Source: Nocardioides glacieisoli
GTDB taxonomy: Bacteria; Actinomycetota; Actinomycetes; Propionibacteriales; Nocardioidaceae
Direction of reading: 5' to 3'
Assembly: GCF_004137245.1 (NCBI RefSeq)
Contig: NZ_SDWS01000003.1
Coordinates: 310,001-374,000 of the forward strand
DNA: 64,000 bases
Shown here: piece after piece, positions 28,346 through 36,956 of the stretch
Position numbering within the stretch: position 1 is the first letter of the stretch
Layout of the letters: every line of letters begins with the position of its first letter
Position numbers and translations under genes: made by a program
The notes under the pieces: generated by a model
Databases searched by the model: none
Seen by the model: the letters and a program-made list of their open reading frames with translations, nothing else
What the model was told of the DNA's origin: nothing

Positions 28346-28777
28346 GTGGACGACTCGAACTGGCTCACCGTGATGAGCGACGTGCTGGTTGCCACTGTGA
28401 CGGAGGTCGTGGCCGATGTGGCCGCCGTCGTCCTCGACACCGACCCGAGGGCCGGGCACATCGCCCGAGCGACGCTCACGAGCATCGACGTGGTCGGCCG
28501 TCGCGCCGGGATCCGAGCCGCCACGACGGGATGGGTCGACCTCACCCTCTTCGGTCACCGTGTCAGCGCGATCATCTTCGACTACGACGAGGACGTCGCC
28601 GAGCTGCAGAAAGAGATCCGTGCGCTTGCCCTTGTGGCCCACGAGTACCTGACGGGTGGAGGACGAGTGGTCGAGCAGCGCGGGTGGTTCCGCGCGCGCG
28701 AGGTCGTCGTCATCGACACCGTCGACGGCGAGTGGGTCCTGGGGTATCGGTCGTCGAGGAATCCGCGCGGGCTCTAG
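28346..28777 (+). CDS. Hypothetical protein
   Basis: 143 residues, not recognised. It has an alternating helix/strand pattern: NWLTVMSDVLVATVTEVVADVA, AGIRAATTGWVDLTLFGHRVSAI, an acidic YDEDVAELQKEI helix, and a last strand pair around REVVVIDTVDGEWVLG. No membrane segment or signal peptide is seen. GTG 28346 is chosen because a GGGGAGGG run (28331-28338) sits 7 bases before it; ATG 28328 is in frame but lacks a site. It stands alone, divergent from the VOC gene and convergent with the nucleotidyltransferase gene. Confidence 0.6.
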   Translation: MDDSNWLTVMSDVLVATVTEVVADVAAVVLDTDPRAGHIARATLTSIDVVGRRAGIRAATTGWVDLTLFGHRVSAIIFDYDEDVAELQKEIRALALVAHEYLTGGGRVVEQRGWFRAREVVVIDTVDGEWVLGYRSSRNPRGL

Positions 28778-28788
28778 CGGTAGGCGGG

Positions 28789-29535
28789 TCATCCCGACGT
28801 CGACGTCCTGTGGGGGCGAGCGTGCTCATGGATCGTGCGGCGGGTGTCGTGCCAGGCGTGGTGGGCGAGGATCGGTGCCACCGGCACGGCTCGTGACTCG
28901 CCCGTACGACGCCGACGCAGGCCGGCGACGACTCGCTGAGGTGCGCGGACGTCGGATGCAGCACGGGTCTTCGTGACGAGCTGCCCCGACTCGAGAGTGA
29001 GGCGGGCACGAGCCATGCTGAGCAGGGCGAGGTCAGCGTGCCGCGAGTTCAGGAACAGCCAGGGCCGCCGCGCCGCCCACGACCAGTAGCCCGTCAGCTC
29101 CTGGCGCACGGCGTCCCGCACGTCATCCCTCGACATCGGCTCGAGGACCACGGCGGGCTCACGTCCGAGGAGCGTCCGGCCGTGGTCGAGCAGCTCGGCT
29201 CGGACCATCGTCGACAGGCGTCGTTCGACGCGACGGCCGTGGGTCCACGCGGGGTGCCTCGCACCGGGTGCCGACAGGCGAGCCGCATCGACGTAGGTGC
29301 AGCCCAGGGCACTTCCGGGCCACGTCGACTCGACGTGGCGGTGCATCCGCTCGACTTCGCCCACGTCGCTCGCGTCGAGCGGTCGCGTCGTGATGGCGAC
29401 GACGTCGATGTCACTCACCCCCGGACGGTGGTCCCCGGTGGCCAACGACCCGTGCAACCAGATGTCGCTGACCCACTCGCGCGAGGCGAGCTCGGCGACG
29501 AAGTCGCCGAGGGCTGGGTCGGGTCTCCCGCTCAT
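28789..29535 (-). CDS. Nucleotidyltransferase with AadA-like C-terminal part
   Basis: 248 residues. The N-terminal polymerase-beta-type nucleotidyltransferase core is WLHGSLATGDHRPGVSDIDVVAI, with the GS and two metal-binding Asp residues intact. The C-terminal helical half (VRQELTGYWSWAARRP and LALLSMARARLTLESG) resembles the DUF4111 domain of aminoglycoside adenylyltransferases. It may adenylate an aminoglycoside-like small molecule or be a housekeeping relative; resistance is not shown. The start overlaps the stop of the cis-prenyltransferase gene by four bases. Confidence 0.8.
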   Translation of the reverse strand: MSGRPDPALGDFVAELASREWVSDIWLHGSLATGDHRPGVSDIDVVAITTRPLDASDVGEVERMHRHVESTWPGSALGCTYVDAARLSAPGARHPAWTHGRRVERRLSTMVRAELLDHGRTLLGREPAVVLEPMSRDDVRDAVRQELTGYWSWAARRPWLFLNSRHADLALLSMARARLTLESGQLVTKTRAASDVRAPQRVVAGLRRRRTGESRAVPVAPILAHHAWHDTRRTIHEHARPHRTSTSG

Positions 29536-30233
29536 CCAGCGGCCGTCGCGTACTGCGCCAGCGCTTCGTCGAAGTCGCCCTCGTCGAAGTCGGGCCAGAG
29601 CTTCGGGCTCACGTGCACCTCCGCGTGGGCAGCCTGCCAGGGGAAGAACCCCAACAGTCGTTGTTCCCCGCTGGTCCGGATGACGAGGTCGATGTCCTTG
29701 ACCGGACCACCCGGCAGGTGCGCCGTGATGTCGGCCGGCTCGAGCCCTCCGTCCCTGTCGGCGACACCGGCGAGCAGGGCCCGGCGGATGCCGGCCACGA
29801 TGTCCGCGCGACCGTCGTACCCGATGGCGAGGGTGACGTGTCCCGGCCGGCCTGCCGTCGACCCCTCGGCCCGGGTGAGCTCTGCGGCTGCGTCGTCAGG
29901 GAGCAGCGCGAGGTCCCCGCTGACGTGGAGCGACCAGTGCCCCGACCGGTCGACCAGCCCGGGAAGGACACGCGCCGCCAGTCCGAACAGGAACTCGACC
30001 TCCTGGCTGGAGCGCTTGCGGATGTTGGCGGCGGACAGCACGTAGATGCTGACGTGGCCGATGCCGCGCGACTCGCACCAGCCCAAGAGGTCCTCGACGT
30101 GGTCGGCGCCCCTGCGGTGCCCCTCGCTCGCGTTCACGAATCCGGCGAGGCGCGCCCACCGGCGGTTGCCGTCCATCACGACGCCGACGTGGCGCGGTCG
30201 TACGGTCTGCGTCCCGGTGCCCGCCGTCGTCAT
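29532..30233 (-). CDS. Short cis-prenyltransferase (UppS family)
   Basis: 233 residues. The family core is intact: HVGVVMDGNRRWARLAGF (Asp that binds Mg-diphosphate), SIYVLSAANIRKRSSQEVEFLF, and DIDLVIRTSGEQRLLGFFPWQ with AHAEVHVSPKLWPDF. The NRRWA form instead of NGRWA is seen in Rv1086-like short-chain enzymes, so a short Z-prenyl product is more likely than undecaprenyl diphosphate; this is inference. The ATG at 30233 is preceded by no obvious site. It is translationally coupled to the nucleotidyltransferase gene, an unusual partner. Confidence 0.87.
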   Translation of the reverse strand: MTTAGTGTQTVRPRHVGVVMDGNRRWARLAGFVNASEGHRRGADHVEDLLGWCESRGIGHVSIYVLSAANIRKRSSQEVEFLFGLAARVLPGLVDRSGHWSLHVSGDLALLPDDAAAELTRAEGSTAGRPGHVTLAIGYDGRADIVAGIRRALLAGVADRDGGLEPADITAHLPGGPVKDIDLVIRTSGEQRLLGFFPWQAAHAEVHVSPKLWPDFDEGDFDEALAQYATAAG

Positions 30234-30353
30234 CCGGTCATCTTGTCCGAGGCCGGCTCGTGCCACCAGCGGCGCATCGTTCCGGCACCGTCTGCCGCGG
30301 AACTGCGACAGGATGGCGCCCACCAACCTCGCTCATGACCCACGGGGGTACTC

Positions 30354-30755
30354 ATGACGGTTCAACAGATGCCTGAGGCGTCCTCGCACACTTCTGTCGC
30401 ACCGGCGCGCACTGTCCTGCTCATCGTCCTCGGGGCCTTGCTGCTGGGAGCTGTCGCCGGCTATCTGGTCGGGCAGCGCAACCCCGCCATGCACGCGACG
30501 GAGGCCCGGTGCGATTCGTCGGAGGGTTCGATCTCGTGCCAACCGGTGGATGACAGCGGCAACGTCGAGGATGACGGCTGGACCTACGCCGTCCCGCTGG
30601 ACGTCGCCTGGACCGGCGGCGGCGCACAACATCGCGGGCGTCCCGAGTGCCTGCCGCCGACCGGCAGCGCCGTCTCGGACGTCGTCCGCCTCGCCTGGGT
30701 CGAGGTCGAGGTCGACGGTGCGGGCTGGCGTCAGGTCGTCTCAGTGAGCTGCTGA
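30354..30755 (+). CDS. Small membrane-anchored hypothetical protein
   Basis: 133 residues. A short cytoplasmic tail leads to one membrane helix (about residues 20-41, VLLIVLGALLLGAVAGYLVG), then a small outer domain with four cysteines (RCDSSEG, ISCQPVD, PECLPP and the C-terminal Cys), which may form two disulphides. No family is recognised. The start is ATG 30354; a GGGGG site lies about 8 bases upstream. It converges on the HNH gene, with a hairpin between them. Confidence 0.65.
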   Translation: MTVQQMPEASSHTSVAPARTVLLIVLGALLLGAVAGYLVGQRNPAMHATEARCDSSEGSISCQPVDDSGNVEDDGWTYAVPLDVAWTGGGAQHRGRPECLPPTGSAVSDVVRLAWVEVEVDGAGWRQVVSVSC

Positions 30756-30798
30756 GGCGGTACGACGGCTGGCAACAGCCACCTGTAGCGCGCCACTA

Positions 30799-30825
30799 CC
30801 CCCTGATCAGGCTTCGATCCGGGGG
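30799..30825. terminator. Hairpin between convergent genes
   Basis: CCCCC-T-GATC (30799-30808) pairs with GATC-C-GGGGG (30816-30825) across a 7-base loop: a 10-bp stem with one mismatch. It lies between the small membrane protein gene and the HNH gene and could end transcription from both sides. Confidence 0.6.
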
Positions 30826-30837
30826 TGCGGGGCGGGG

Positions 30838-32247
30838 TCATCGTCGGCAGGGTCGCGGGATGTCGGGCGGTCCGTGGTCGTCGATCGTGACGGTCCCGGT
30901 GTGGTCGCGTCGGTACCGGTGGCCGTGGGGGCTGGTCCACTCGAAGACACCGGCCGCGACCATGCGGTAGCGCCAGGCCGTGTGTGTCTTGAGCCGGTGG
31001 TGGAACCGACACAGGCACGCGAGGTTGGCCGACGTCGTCGGTCCGGGTTGCGCTTGGCCTTCTGCTGCGGCGTCGTGGTCGTAGGCGATGACGTGGTCGA
31101 CGTCGCAGCCACGTGCTGGTCGGGTGCACCACGGAAAAACACACGTGCGATCGCGCAGGATGACTTGGTCGCGGATCCGGTCTGGGATGTCGTAGCCGGG
31201 TGCGGTCAGGTGGGCGTTGAGGTCGATGACGGGCTTGATCGTGATCTTGGTGCGCGAGTCGCCGCACCAGGACTGCAGCTGGTCCAGCAGGACCAGCCGC
31301 TGGCCCTCTTCGAGCCGGCCAATGGGACCGAACACGGTCTGCTCTCCGACGGACTCCGCAGGGAAGTGGGCGTGGAGGACGACCTCACGCGCGACCGGGA
31401 GCTTGTCCTCCGTACGGGAAGATCCCTGACCGGCGGTGTGGAGGTCGAGGGCGGTCTGGGTGCGGGCGAGGTCACCGAGGGCCTTCGCCCGGCGTACATC
31501 GAGAGACTCGGTGGAGCCGAGGGCCTTCTGCTCGGCGGCCTTCTGGGACAGGGCCTGGTTGAGGTCGAGGGCGTCGGCGATGTCGAGCTCGGCCTCGAAC
31601 CTCATCGTGCCGGCGAAGTGGACGTCGTCGTCGTGCAGCGTCGCGTGGCGTGGGTCGACCGAGAGGTAGCCGTCCTCGGGATCAGCAGCCGGATCAGGTG
31701 CGGCGAGGTCGTAGCGCTTGATCGTCTCGGCGACCAGCCGGTCCAGCTGCGCGGGTCCGACCCGACCCGCAACGGCAGCGACCTGGGCGTCCACGAACGC
31801 AGCCGCCTCACGGGTCAAGGACGGAGTCGAATGGATGGTCGTCTCCGCGACCGACCGAGCCCGCCATGCCGGGACCCGGCCGGACTGGACCTGCGACCAC
31901 AACCGAGGCAGGCGGTGGCGCAGCTCGAGGGCGTGACCGATGAGCTTCTTCGCCGACGTGGACGACATGCCGAGCACGGTGCCAAGCTCGGCGATGCAGA
32001 ACTCCGCGACCAGCGGGCACCCCTCACCGGCGAGAGGCTCCTCATGGTCGGTGCCCGGGACGGTGAACGCCGCGGCTGAGTGGATCGACTCCGGTGGATG
32101 CAGGTCGGCCCACCGGGCGGCGAGGTCCAGCTGACGGGCGGCCGCGGCGTTCTCGACCTGCCGCTGTTCGCGGATCGAGGCGAGCAGGTCGGAGGCGGTG
32201 AGGGCGTCTGCCTCACCTGTCCCGGGTCCTGCCAGCGTGTCGATCAT
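30838..32247 (-). CDS. DUF222 / HNH endonuclease-domain protein (13E12 type)
   Basis: 469 residues. The long N-terminal DUF222 part is helical, with AARQLDLAARWADLHPPE, VAEFCIAELGTVLGMS and GHALELRHRLPRLWSQV. The C-terminal HNH motif is complete: CVFPWCTRPARGCDVDHVI, then NLACLCRFHHRLKTH. Such proteins occur in several copies in Nocardioides and Mycobacterium (13E12 repeats) and are suspected of mobility, but no flanking repeats are seen here. The ATG at 32247 is 7 bases after a minus-strand TAGAAT (32255-32260), a leaderless start. Confidence 0.92.
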   Translation of the reverse strand: MIDTLAGPGTGEADALTASDLLASIREQRQVENAAAARQLDLAARWADLHPPESIHSAAAFTVPGTDHEEPLAGEGCPLVAEFCIAELGTVLGMSSTSAKKLIGHALELRHRLPRLWSQVQSGRVPAWRARSVAETTIHSTPSLTREAAAFVDAQVAAVAGRVGPAQLDRLVAETIKRYDLAAPDPAADPEDGYLSVDPRHATLHDDDVHFAGTMRFEAELDIADALDLNQALSQKAAEQKALGSTESLDVRRAKALGDLARTQTALDLHTAGQGSSRTEDKLPVAREVVLHAHFPAESVGEQTVFGPIGRLEEGQRLVLLDQLQSWCGDSRTKITIKPVIDLNAHLTAPGYDIPDRIRDQVILRDRTCVFPWCTRPARGCDVDHVIAYDHDAAAEGQAQPGPTTSANLACLCRFHHRLKTHTAWRYRMVAAGVFEWTSPHGHRYRRDHTGTVTIDDHGPPDIPRPCRR

Positions 32248-32331
32248 GCGTTCGATTCTAGGACAAGCCACCGACACTGAGGCCGCCATCCACAGGCATC
32301 CATGCGTACTGGTTCGCCCTAGCCTGACCCC

Positions 32332-32823
32332 ATGCTGATCCCGAGATCCGTGCTCCGCGAGATGACGACCGATGACGTCCCCGCGGTGATGGCCGTCCAG
32401 GAACCCACGTCGATCGCGGGCCTGTCCGAGGTGTTCCCGCAGGACAGCTACCCGTTCCCGCGCGACGTGCTCGCGGACCGGTGGCGTGCGGAGATCGCGG
32501 ATCCGGACATCGAGTGCCTCGTCATCCTCCGCCGCGACGAGGTCGCCGGCTTCGCTGCCGTGCAGGCCGACGAGGTCAAGCACTTCGGCGTGGCCGTGGA
32601 CGAGTGGGGGAGCGGGCTGGCGACGACGGCGCACGACGAGCTCGTGGGACGGATGACGGACGCGGGCGTCCGGCGCGCCTGGTTGTGCGTCTACGCGGCC
32701 AACCCCCGTGGTCGCGCGTTCTGGGCGAAGCTCGGGTGGACGGACTCGGGCGAGCGGAGCGCCGGTCCGATGCCGCCGCACGCCGAGCAGCTCATCCTGG
32801 AGAGGGCGCTCCAGCCGAGATGA
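32332..32823 (+). CDS. GNAT-family N-acetyltransferase
   Basis: 163 residues. It has the GNAT fold without a long N-terminal extension: LREMTTDDVPAVMAVQEP, CLVILRRDEVAGFAAVQAD, the VAVDEWGSGLATTAHDELV acetyl-CoA helix, and the AWLCVYAANPRGRAFWAKLGW segment, which is a close family match. ATG 32332 is 6 bases after TAGCCT (32320-32325). The gene overlaps the convergent isochorismatase-like gene by 32 bases at its 3' end. The substrate is unknown. Confidence 0.88.
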   Translation: MLIPRSVLREMTTDDVPAVMAVQEPTSIAGLSEVFPQDSYPFPRDVLADRWRAEIADPDIECLVILRRDEVAGFAAVQADEVKHFGVAVDEWGSGLATTAHDELVGRMTDAGVRRAWLCVYAANPRGRAFWAKLGWTDSGERSAGPMPPHAEQLILERALQPR

Positions 32824-33484
32824 GCGCCAGCACCTCGGCGGTCGGGCGCACGTCGCCGAAGGAGCGGTAGACGACGTGGAGCGTGGCGTTGTGGTCCTGG
32901 TCGCGCATGGCCGCGCAGCCGTCGGCCACGAGGATGACGCGGAGGCCGGCGGCGCTGGCGCCACGGACGATGTCCTCGACGCAGACGTTGGTCACGGTGC
33001 CGGTCACGACGACCGTGTCGACGTCTAGCGCGGCCAGGAGCGAGGGCAGCTCGGACGCACCGGGCGTCCAGGCGCTGCGGGCGGTCTTCTCGGCCGCGAG
33101 GTCGTCGGACGCCACCTCGAGGGCCGGTGCCAGCCGCGAGCGCACCGGACCGGTGCCGCCCGACCCTGCATAGCGCGCGGCGACCTCGTCGCCGAAGAAC
33201 TCCCGGTCCTTGGCCGAGGGCGGCGCGTGGCCCGGCACCACCCACGCCACCGTGCCGCCGGCGGATCGCAGGGCCGCCGCGAGCGTGTTGACCCGCGGCA
33301 CGATCCCGCGGACGTACGCCGAATCGCGGAGGAAGAACGGCACGATGTCCACGACCACCAGCGCGGTCCGACGCGGGTCCAGGTGCTCGTACGCGTGCCG
33401 CCGGCCGCGGCGGGCCTCGTGCCGGGCGTACTCACGCTCCTCGACGAGCCACGCGTGGTCGGCGACGTCGGTGGGGGATGTCAT
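32792..33484 (-). CDS. Isochorismatase-family cysteine hydrolase
   Basis: 230 residues. The catalytic triad of the family is visible: Asp in LVVVDIVPFFL (about 46), Lys in AAEKTARSAW (about 135) and Cys in TVTNVCVEDIVRGAS (about 167). The cis-peptide TGTVTNVC is normal. Members hydrolyse isochorismate, nicotinamide or N-carbamoyl compounds; the exact substrate cannot be inferred. The ATG at 33484 is 6 bases after a minus-strand TAGCCT (33491-33496). Its last 32 bases overlap the convergent GNAT gene. Confidence 0.9.
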   Translation of the reverse strand: MTSPTDVADHAWLVEEREYARHEARRGRRHAYEHLDPRRTALVVVDIVPFFLRDSAYVRGIVPRVNTLAAALRSAGGTVAWVVPGHAPPSAKDREFFGDEVAARYAGSGGTGPVRSRLAPALEVASDDLAAEKTARSAWTPGASELPSLLAALDVDTVVVTGTVTNVCVEDIVRGASAAGLRVILVADGCAAMRDQDHNATLHVVYRSFGDVRPTAEVLALISAGAPSPG

Positions 33485-33564
33485 CGGGCGAGGCTACTGT
33501 CCGGCCGTGCCGGGGTGCCCTCGATAGGCTGCAGCCCCGACCCACCGAACCGAAGGATCACCCC

Positions 33565-34635
33565 ATGGCCGGCGGACTGTTCGCCCTCCTCGACGACGTC
33601 GCCGCGCTCGCGCGCATCGCCGCAGCCAGCGTGGACGACGTGGGTGCGGCCGCGGCCCGCGCCAGCGCCAAGGCCGCCGGCGTGGTCGTCGACGACACGG
33701 CGGTGACCCCGCAGTACCTCGCCGGGTCGGCCGCCGCGCGCGAGCTGCCGATCATCAAGAAGATCGCCATCGGCTCGCTGCGCAACAAGCTGCTCTTCAT
33801 CCTCCCTGCGGCCGTGCTGCTGGGACAGTTCCTGCCCTCGCTGCTGCCGGTGATCCTGATCTTCGGTGGTGCCTTCCTGGCCTACGAGGGCGCGCACAAG
33901 GTCCACGAGAGGCTCACCGGCCACGCGACCGAGGCGGAGGAGGACATCTCCCCGCAGGGCGAGCTGACCCCCGAGCACGAGGCCCGCACCATCTCGCAGG
34001 CCATCCGCACCGACTTCATCCTCAGCGCCGAGATCATGGTGATCGCGCTCAACGAGGTCGTCGACTCCGACAAGGACGCCAGCATCTGGATGCGCGCGAT
34101 CGTCCTCGCGGTGGTGGCCGTCCTGATCACCGTCCTCGTCTACGGCGTGGTCGCGCTCATCGTGAAGATGGATGACGTCGGCCTCCACCTCGCGGAGAAG
34201 CCGTCCAAGAGCGCGCAGCGCGTGGGACTCGCGCTGGTGGCGGCGATGCCGAGACTGCTTGCGGCGATCTCACTGATCGGCACGCTCGCCATGTTGTGGG
34301 TCGGTGGCCACATCCTCCTGCTCAACCTCTACGAGATCGGCGGCGAGGACGGACTGCTCGGGGGCACCGGGCTCGGCGACGTGCTCCACGCGCCGTACGA
34401 CCTCGTGCACCGGTGGGAGGTCGACGTCCACGACGCCCTCGGCGGGGCGCTCGGCGCCGTCGCCGGCTGGCTGGTCAACACCCTGCTGTCGGCAATCGTG
34501 GGGCTGTTGGTCGGCGGGATCATCCTGGCCGCCCTGAAGGCTCTCGGCGTCGGCGGTGGGCACGGATCGGAGGAGGGAACGGACGACGGTGACCACCCCG
34601 AGGAGGCCGCCACCGAGGATTCTCCGAATCGCTGA
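33565..34635 (+). CDS. DUF808 inner-membrane protein
   Basis: 356 residues of the DUF808 (YedI) family. It begins MAGGLFALLDDVAALARIAAAS and VDDTAVTPQYL, then RELPIIKKIAIGSLRNKL, the family's hallmark, and has about six membrane helices from residue 105 on. The C-terminal tail is acidic. The role is unknown; it has been suggested to be a transporter or membrane stabiliser. ATG 33565 has a GAAGGA site. TAGGCT at 33525-33530 is a plausible -10 box with a leader of about 27 bases. Confidence 0.9.
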   Translation: MAGGLFALLDDVAALARIAAASVDDVGAAAARASAKAAGVVVDDTAVTPQYLAGSAAARELPIIKKIAIGSLRNKLLFILPAAVLLGQFLPSLLPVILIFGGAFLAYEGAHKVHERLTGHATEAEEDISPQGELTPEHEARTISQAIRTDFILSAEIMVIALNEVVDSDKDASIWMRAIVLAVVAVLITVLVYGVVALIVKMDDVGLHLAEKPSKSAQRVGLALVAAMPRLLAAISLIGTLAMLWVGGHILLLNLYEIGGEDGLLGGTGLGDVLHAPYDLVHRWEVDVHDALGGALGAVAGWLVNTLLSAIVGLLVGGIILAALKALGVGGGHGSEEGTDDGDHPEEAATEDSPNR

Positions 34636-34663
34636 CCGCAGAATTACCCTCTTCTGGTCCGCG

Positions 34664-34693
34664 CGGGAGATCCCGACTACGCACAGATGTGCG
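34664..34693. promoter_or_regulatory. Two palindromes in the ahcY leader
   Basis: CGGGA-GA-TCCCG (34664-34675) and CGCACA-GA-TGTGCG (34680-34693) sit side by side, each with a GA centre, 36 bases before the ahcY start. They may be protein-binding sites or small leader hairpins. The known S-adenosylhomocysteine riboswitch core is not seen. No function can be assigned. Confidence 0.4.
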
Positions 34694-34728
34694 GCGCAGA
34701 CGGCCTCTTCCGCACCAGGAGAACACTG

Positions 34729-36171
34729 ATGGACTTCAACGTCGCTGACCTCACCCTTGCCGCCTACGGCCGCAAGGAGATCGAGCTCGCCGAGCACGAG
34801 ATGCCCGGACTGATGGCCATGCGCGAGCGCTACGGCAACGACAAGCCGCTCGCCGGCGCCCGCATCGCCGGCTCGCTGCACATGACGATCCAGACCGCCG
34901 TGCTGATCGAGACCCTCGCGGCCCTCGGTGCGGACATCCGCTGGGCCACCTGCAACATCTTCTCGACCCAGGACCACGCGGCCGCTGCGGTCGTCGTCGG
35001 TCGCGACGGCACCCCCGAGGACCCGCAGGGCGTCCCGGTCTTCGCCTGGAAGGGCGAGTCGCTCGCCGAGTACTGGGACGAGGCGGAGAAGGTGTTCGAC
35101 TTCGCCGAGGGCGGCCCCAACATGCTGCTCGACGACGGCGGCGACATCACGATGCTGCTGCACCTCGGTGTGGAGTACGAGAAGGCCGGCGCCGTGCCGT
35201 CGCAGGACTCCACCGACAACGAGGAGTTCAAGGAGGTGCTGCGCGTCCTCGCCCGCTCGCTGGAGAACGACCCGCAGCGCTGGACGAAGCGCGCCCCGAT
35301 GATCAAGGGCGTCTCCGAGGAGACCACCACCGGCGTGCTCCGCCTCTACGACCGCTTCCGCGAGGGCACGCTGCTCTTCCCGGCGATCAACGTCAACGAC
35401 TCGGTCACCAAGTCCAAGTTCGACAACAAGTACGGCTGCCGCCACTCGCTCATCGACGGCATCAACCGCGCCACCGACGTGATGATCGGCGGCAAGGTCG
35501 CGGTCGTCTGCGGCTACGGCGACGTCGGCAAGGGCTCCGCGGAGTCGCTGCGCGGCCAGGGTGCTCGCGTCATCGTCACCGAGATCGACCCCATCTGCGC
35601 GCTGCAGGCCGCGATGGACGGCTACGAGGTCAAGCGCCTCGAGTCGGTCGTCGAGACTGCCGACATCTTCATCACCACGACCGGCAACTTCGACATCATC
35701 ACCGTCGAGCACTTCCACAAGATGAAGCACCAGGCGATCGTCGGCAACATCGGTCACTTCGACAACGAGATCAACATGGCCGGCCTGGCCAAGATCCCCG
35801 GCATCGTCAAGGACGAGATCAAGCCGCAGGTCCACCAGTGGATCTTCCCCGCCGAGGACGACAAGCCGAGCAAGAAGGTCATCGTGCTGTCGGAGGGCCG
35901 CCTGCTCAACCTCGGCAACGCCACCGGCCACCCGTCGTTCGTCATGTCCAACTCCTTCACCAACCAGGTGCTGGCCCAGGTCGAGCTGTTCTCGAAGGCC
36001 GACGACTACGAGCTCGGCGTGCACGTGCTGCCGAAGCACCTCGACGAGGAGGTGGCCCGCCTGCACCTCGACGCCCTCGGCGTGGAGCTGACCGAGCTCA
36101 CCAAGGAGCAGGCCGCCTACCTCGGTGTCGACGTCGAGGGTCCCTACAAGTCGGACCACTACCGCTACTGA
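34729..36171 (+). CDS. ahcY: S-adenosylhomocysteinase
   Basis: 480 residues, the long form of the enzyme. It splits S-adenosylhomocysteine to adenosine and homocysteine with NAD as a bound cofactor, completing the methyl cycle. Features are [33 protein letters not shown], the Rossmann NAD loop [17 protein letters not shown], and the C-terminal YKSDHYRY that caps the NAD of the neighbouring subunit. ATG 34729 has AGGAG 8 bases upstream. Single-gene unit, with a terminator-like double hairpin after it and mtrA immediately downstream. Confidence 0.98.
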   Translation: MDFNVADLTLAAYGRKEIELAEHEMPGLMAMRERYGNDKPLAGARIAGSLHMTIQTAVLIETLAALGADIRWATCNIFSTQDHAAAAVVVGRDGTPEDPQGVPVFAWKGESLAEYWDEAEKVFDFAEGGPNMLLDDGGDITMLLHLGVEYEKAGAVPSQDSTDNEEFKEVLRVLARSLENDPQRWTKRAPMIKGVSEETTTGVLRLYDRFREGTLLFPAINVNDSVTKSKFDNKYGCRHSLIDGINRATDVMIGGKVAVVCGYGDVGKGSAESLRGQGARVIVTEIDPICALQAAMDGYEVKRLESVVETADIFITTTGNFDIITVEHFHKMKHQAIVGNIGHFDNEINMAGLAKIPGIVKDEIKPQVHQWIFPAEDDKPSKKVIVLSEGRLLNLGNATGHPSFVMSNSFTNQVLAQVELFSKADDYELGVHVLPKHLDEEVARLHLDALGVELTELTKEQAAYLGVDVEGPYKSDHYRY

Positions 36172-36172
36172 T

Positions 36173-36204
36173 CCGGCCACTCGTGGCCGGGTCCAGGGGG
36201 ACCC
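36173..36204 (+). terminator. Two hairpins after ahcY
   Basis: CCGGCCA-CTCG-TGGCCGG (36173-36190) is a perfect 7-bp stem and begins right after the ahcY stop. GGGTCC-AGGG-GGACCC (36189-36204) follows at once and shares two bases with it, so the two compete. The first is a good terminator; the second lies just before the mtrA -10 box (36211-36216). Confidence 0.65.
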
Positions 36205-36210
36205 TGTCCC

Positions 36211-36216
36211 TAGACT
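36211..36216 (+). promoter_or_regulatory. Leaderless -10 box of mtrA
   Basis: TAGACT ends seven bases before the mtrA ATG at 36224, so transcription probably starts at or next to the A of the start codon. No Shine-Dalgarno sequence is present between them, which fits a leaderless mRNA. Confidence 0.6.
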
Positions 36217-36223
36217 GGACACC

Positions 36224-36922
36224 ATGACCGACCTTGCCGAACCGGCGCGCGGCAGCGTGCTCGTCGTCGACGACGACGCCTCCCTGGCGGAGATGCTCTC
36301 CATCGTCCTCCGCCAGGAGGGGTTCGACAGCCGGATCGTCGGTCGCGGCGACATCGCGCTCGACGCCTTCCGCGACTACAAGCCTGACCTGGTCCTCCTC
36401 GACCTGATGCTGCCCGGCAAGGACGGCATCGATGTCTGCAAGGAGATCCGCGCCGAGTCCGGCGTGCCGATCGTGATGCTCACGGCGAAGGGCGACACCG
36501 TCGACGTCGTCGTGGGCCTCGAGTCCGGGGCCGACGACTACATCGTCAAGCCCTTCAAGCCCAAGGAGCTGGTCGCCCGGGTGCGTGCGCGCGTACGCCG
36601 CAACGACGTGTCCAACGACGAGGGCCTCACCATCGGTGACGTGTCCATCGACGTGGCCGGGCACTCCGTCACCCGGGGCGGCGCGGCGATCAACCTGACG
36701 CCGCTCGAGTTCGACCTGCTCGTCTGCCTGGCCCGCAAGCCGTGGCAGGTCTTCACCCGCGAGGTGCTGCTGGAGCAGGTCTGGGGCTACCGGCACAGTG
36801 CTGACACCCGACTGGTCAACGTGCACGTCCAGCGGCTGCGCTCCAAGGTCGAGCACGACCCGGAGAACCCGGAGGTCGTGGTGACCGTGCGCGGCGTCGG
36901 TTACAAGGCCGGCAAGTCCTAG
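36224..36922 (+). CDS. mtrA: Response regulator MtrA
   Basis: 232 residues, an OmpR-type regulator. The receiver domain has acidic residues at VLVVDDD (about 16-18) and the phosphoacceptor Asp 60 in LVLLDLMLP, with the switch Thr/Lys in VMLTAK and YIVKPF. The winged-helix DNA-binding domain is at the C-terminus: LTPLEFDLLVCLARKPWQVF, DTRLVNVHVQRLRSK and VRGVGYKAG. MtrA controls wall hydrolases, division and replication genes in actinobacteria. The gene order mtrA-mtrB-lpqB is the conserved one. Confidence 0.97.
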   Translation: MTDLAEPARGSVLVVDDDASLAEMLSIVLRQEGFDSRIVGRGDIALDAFRDYKPDLVLLDLMLPGKDGIDVCKEIRAESGVPIVMLTAKGDTVDVVVGLESGADDYIVKPFKPKELVARVRARVRRNDVSNDEGLTIGDVSIDVAGHSVTRGGAAINLTPLEFDLLVCLARKPWQVFTREVLLEQVWGYRHSADTRLVNVHVQRLRSKVEHDPENPEVVVTVRGVGYKAGKS

Positions 36923-36956
36923 GGCCCGCGACGGATGAGCCACCGATGAGCACCGG

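Noticed and set aside
26293..34635. Defence island built from the HNH, nucleotidyltransferase and isochorismatase-like genes
   Set aside because: The genes are on different strands with their own promoters, show no shared operon or known defence pairing, and match common housekeeping or accessory families.
34636..34728. S-adenosylhomocysteine or SAM riboswitch before ahcY
   Set aside because: The leader is only about 90 bases and lacks the conserved core of either class; only two small palindromes are present.
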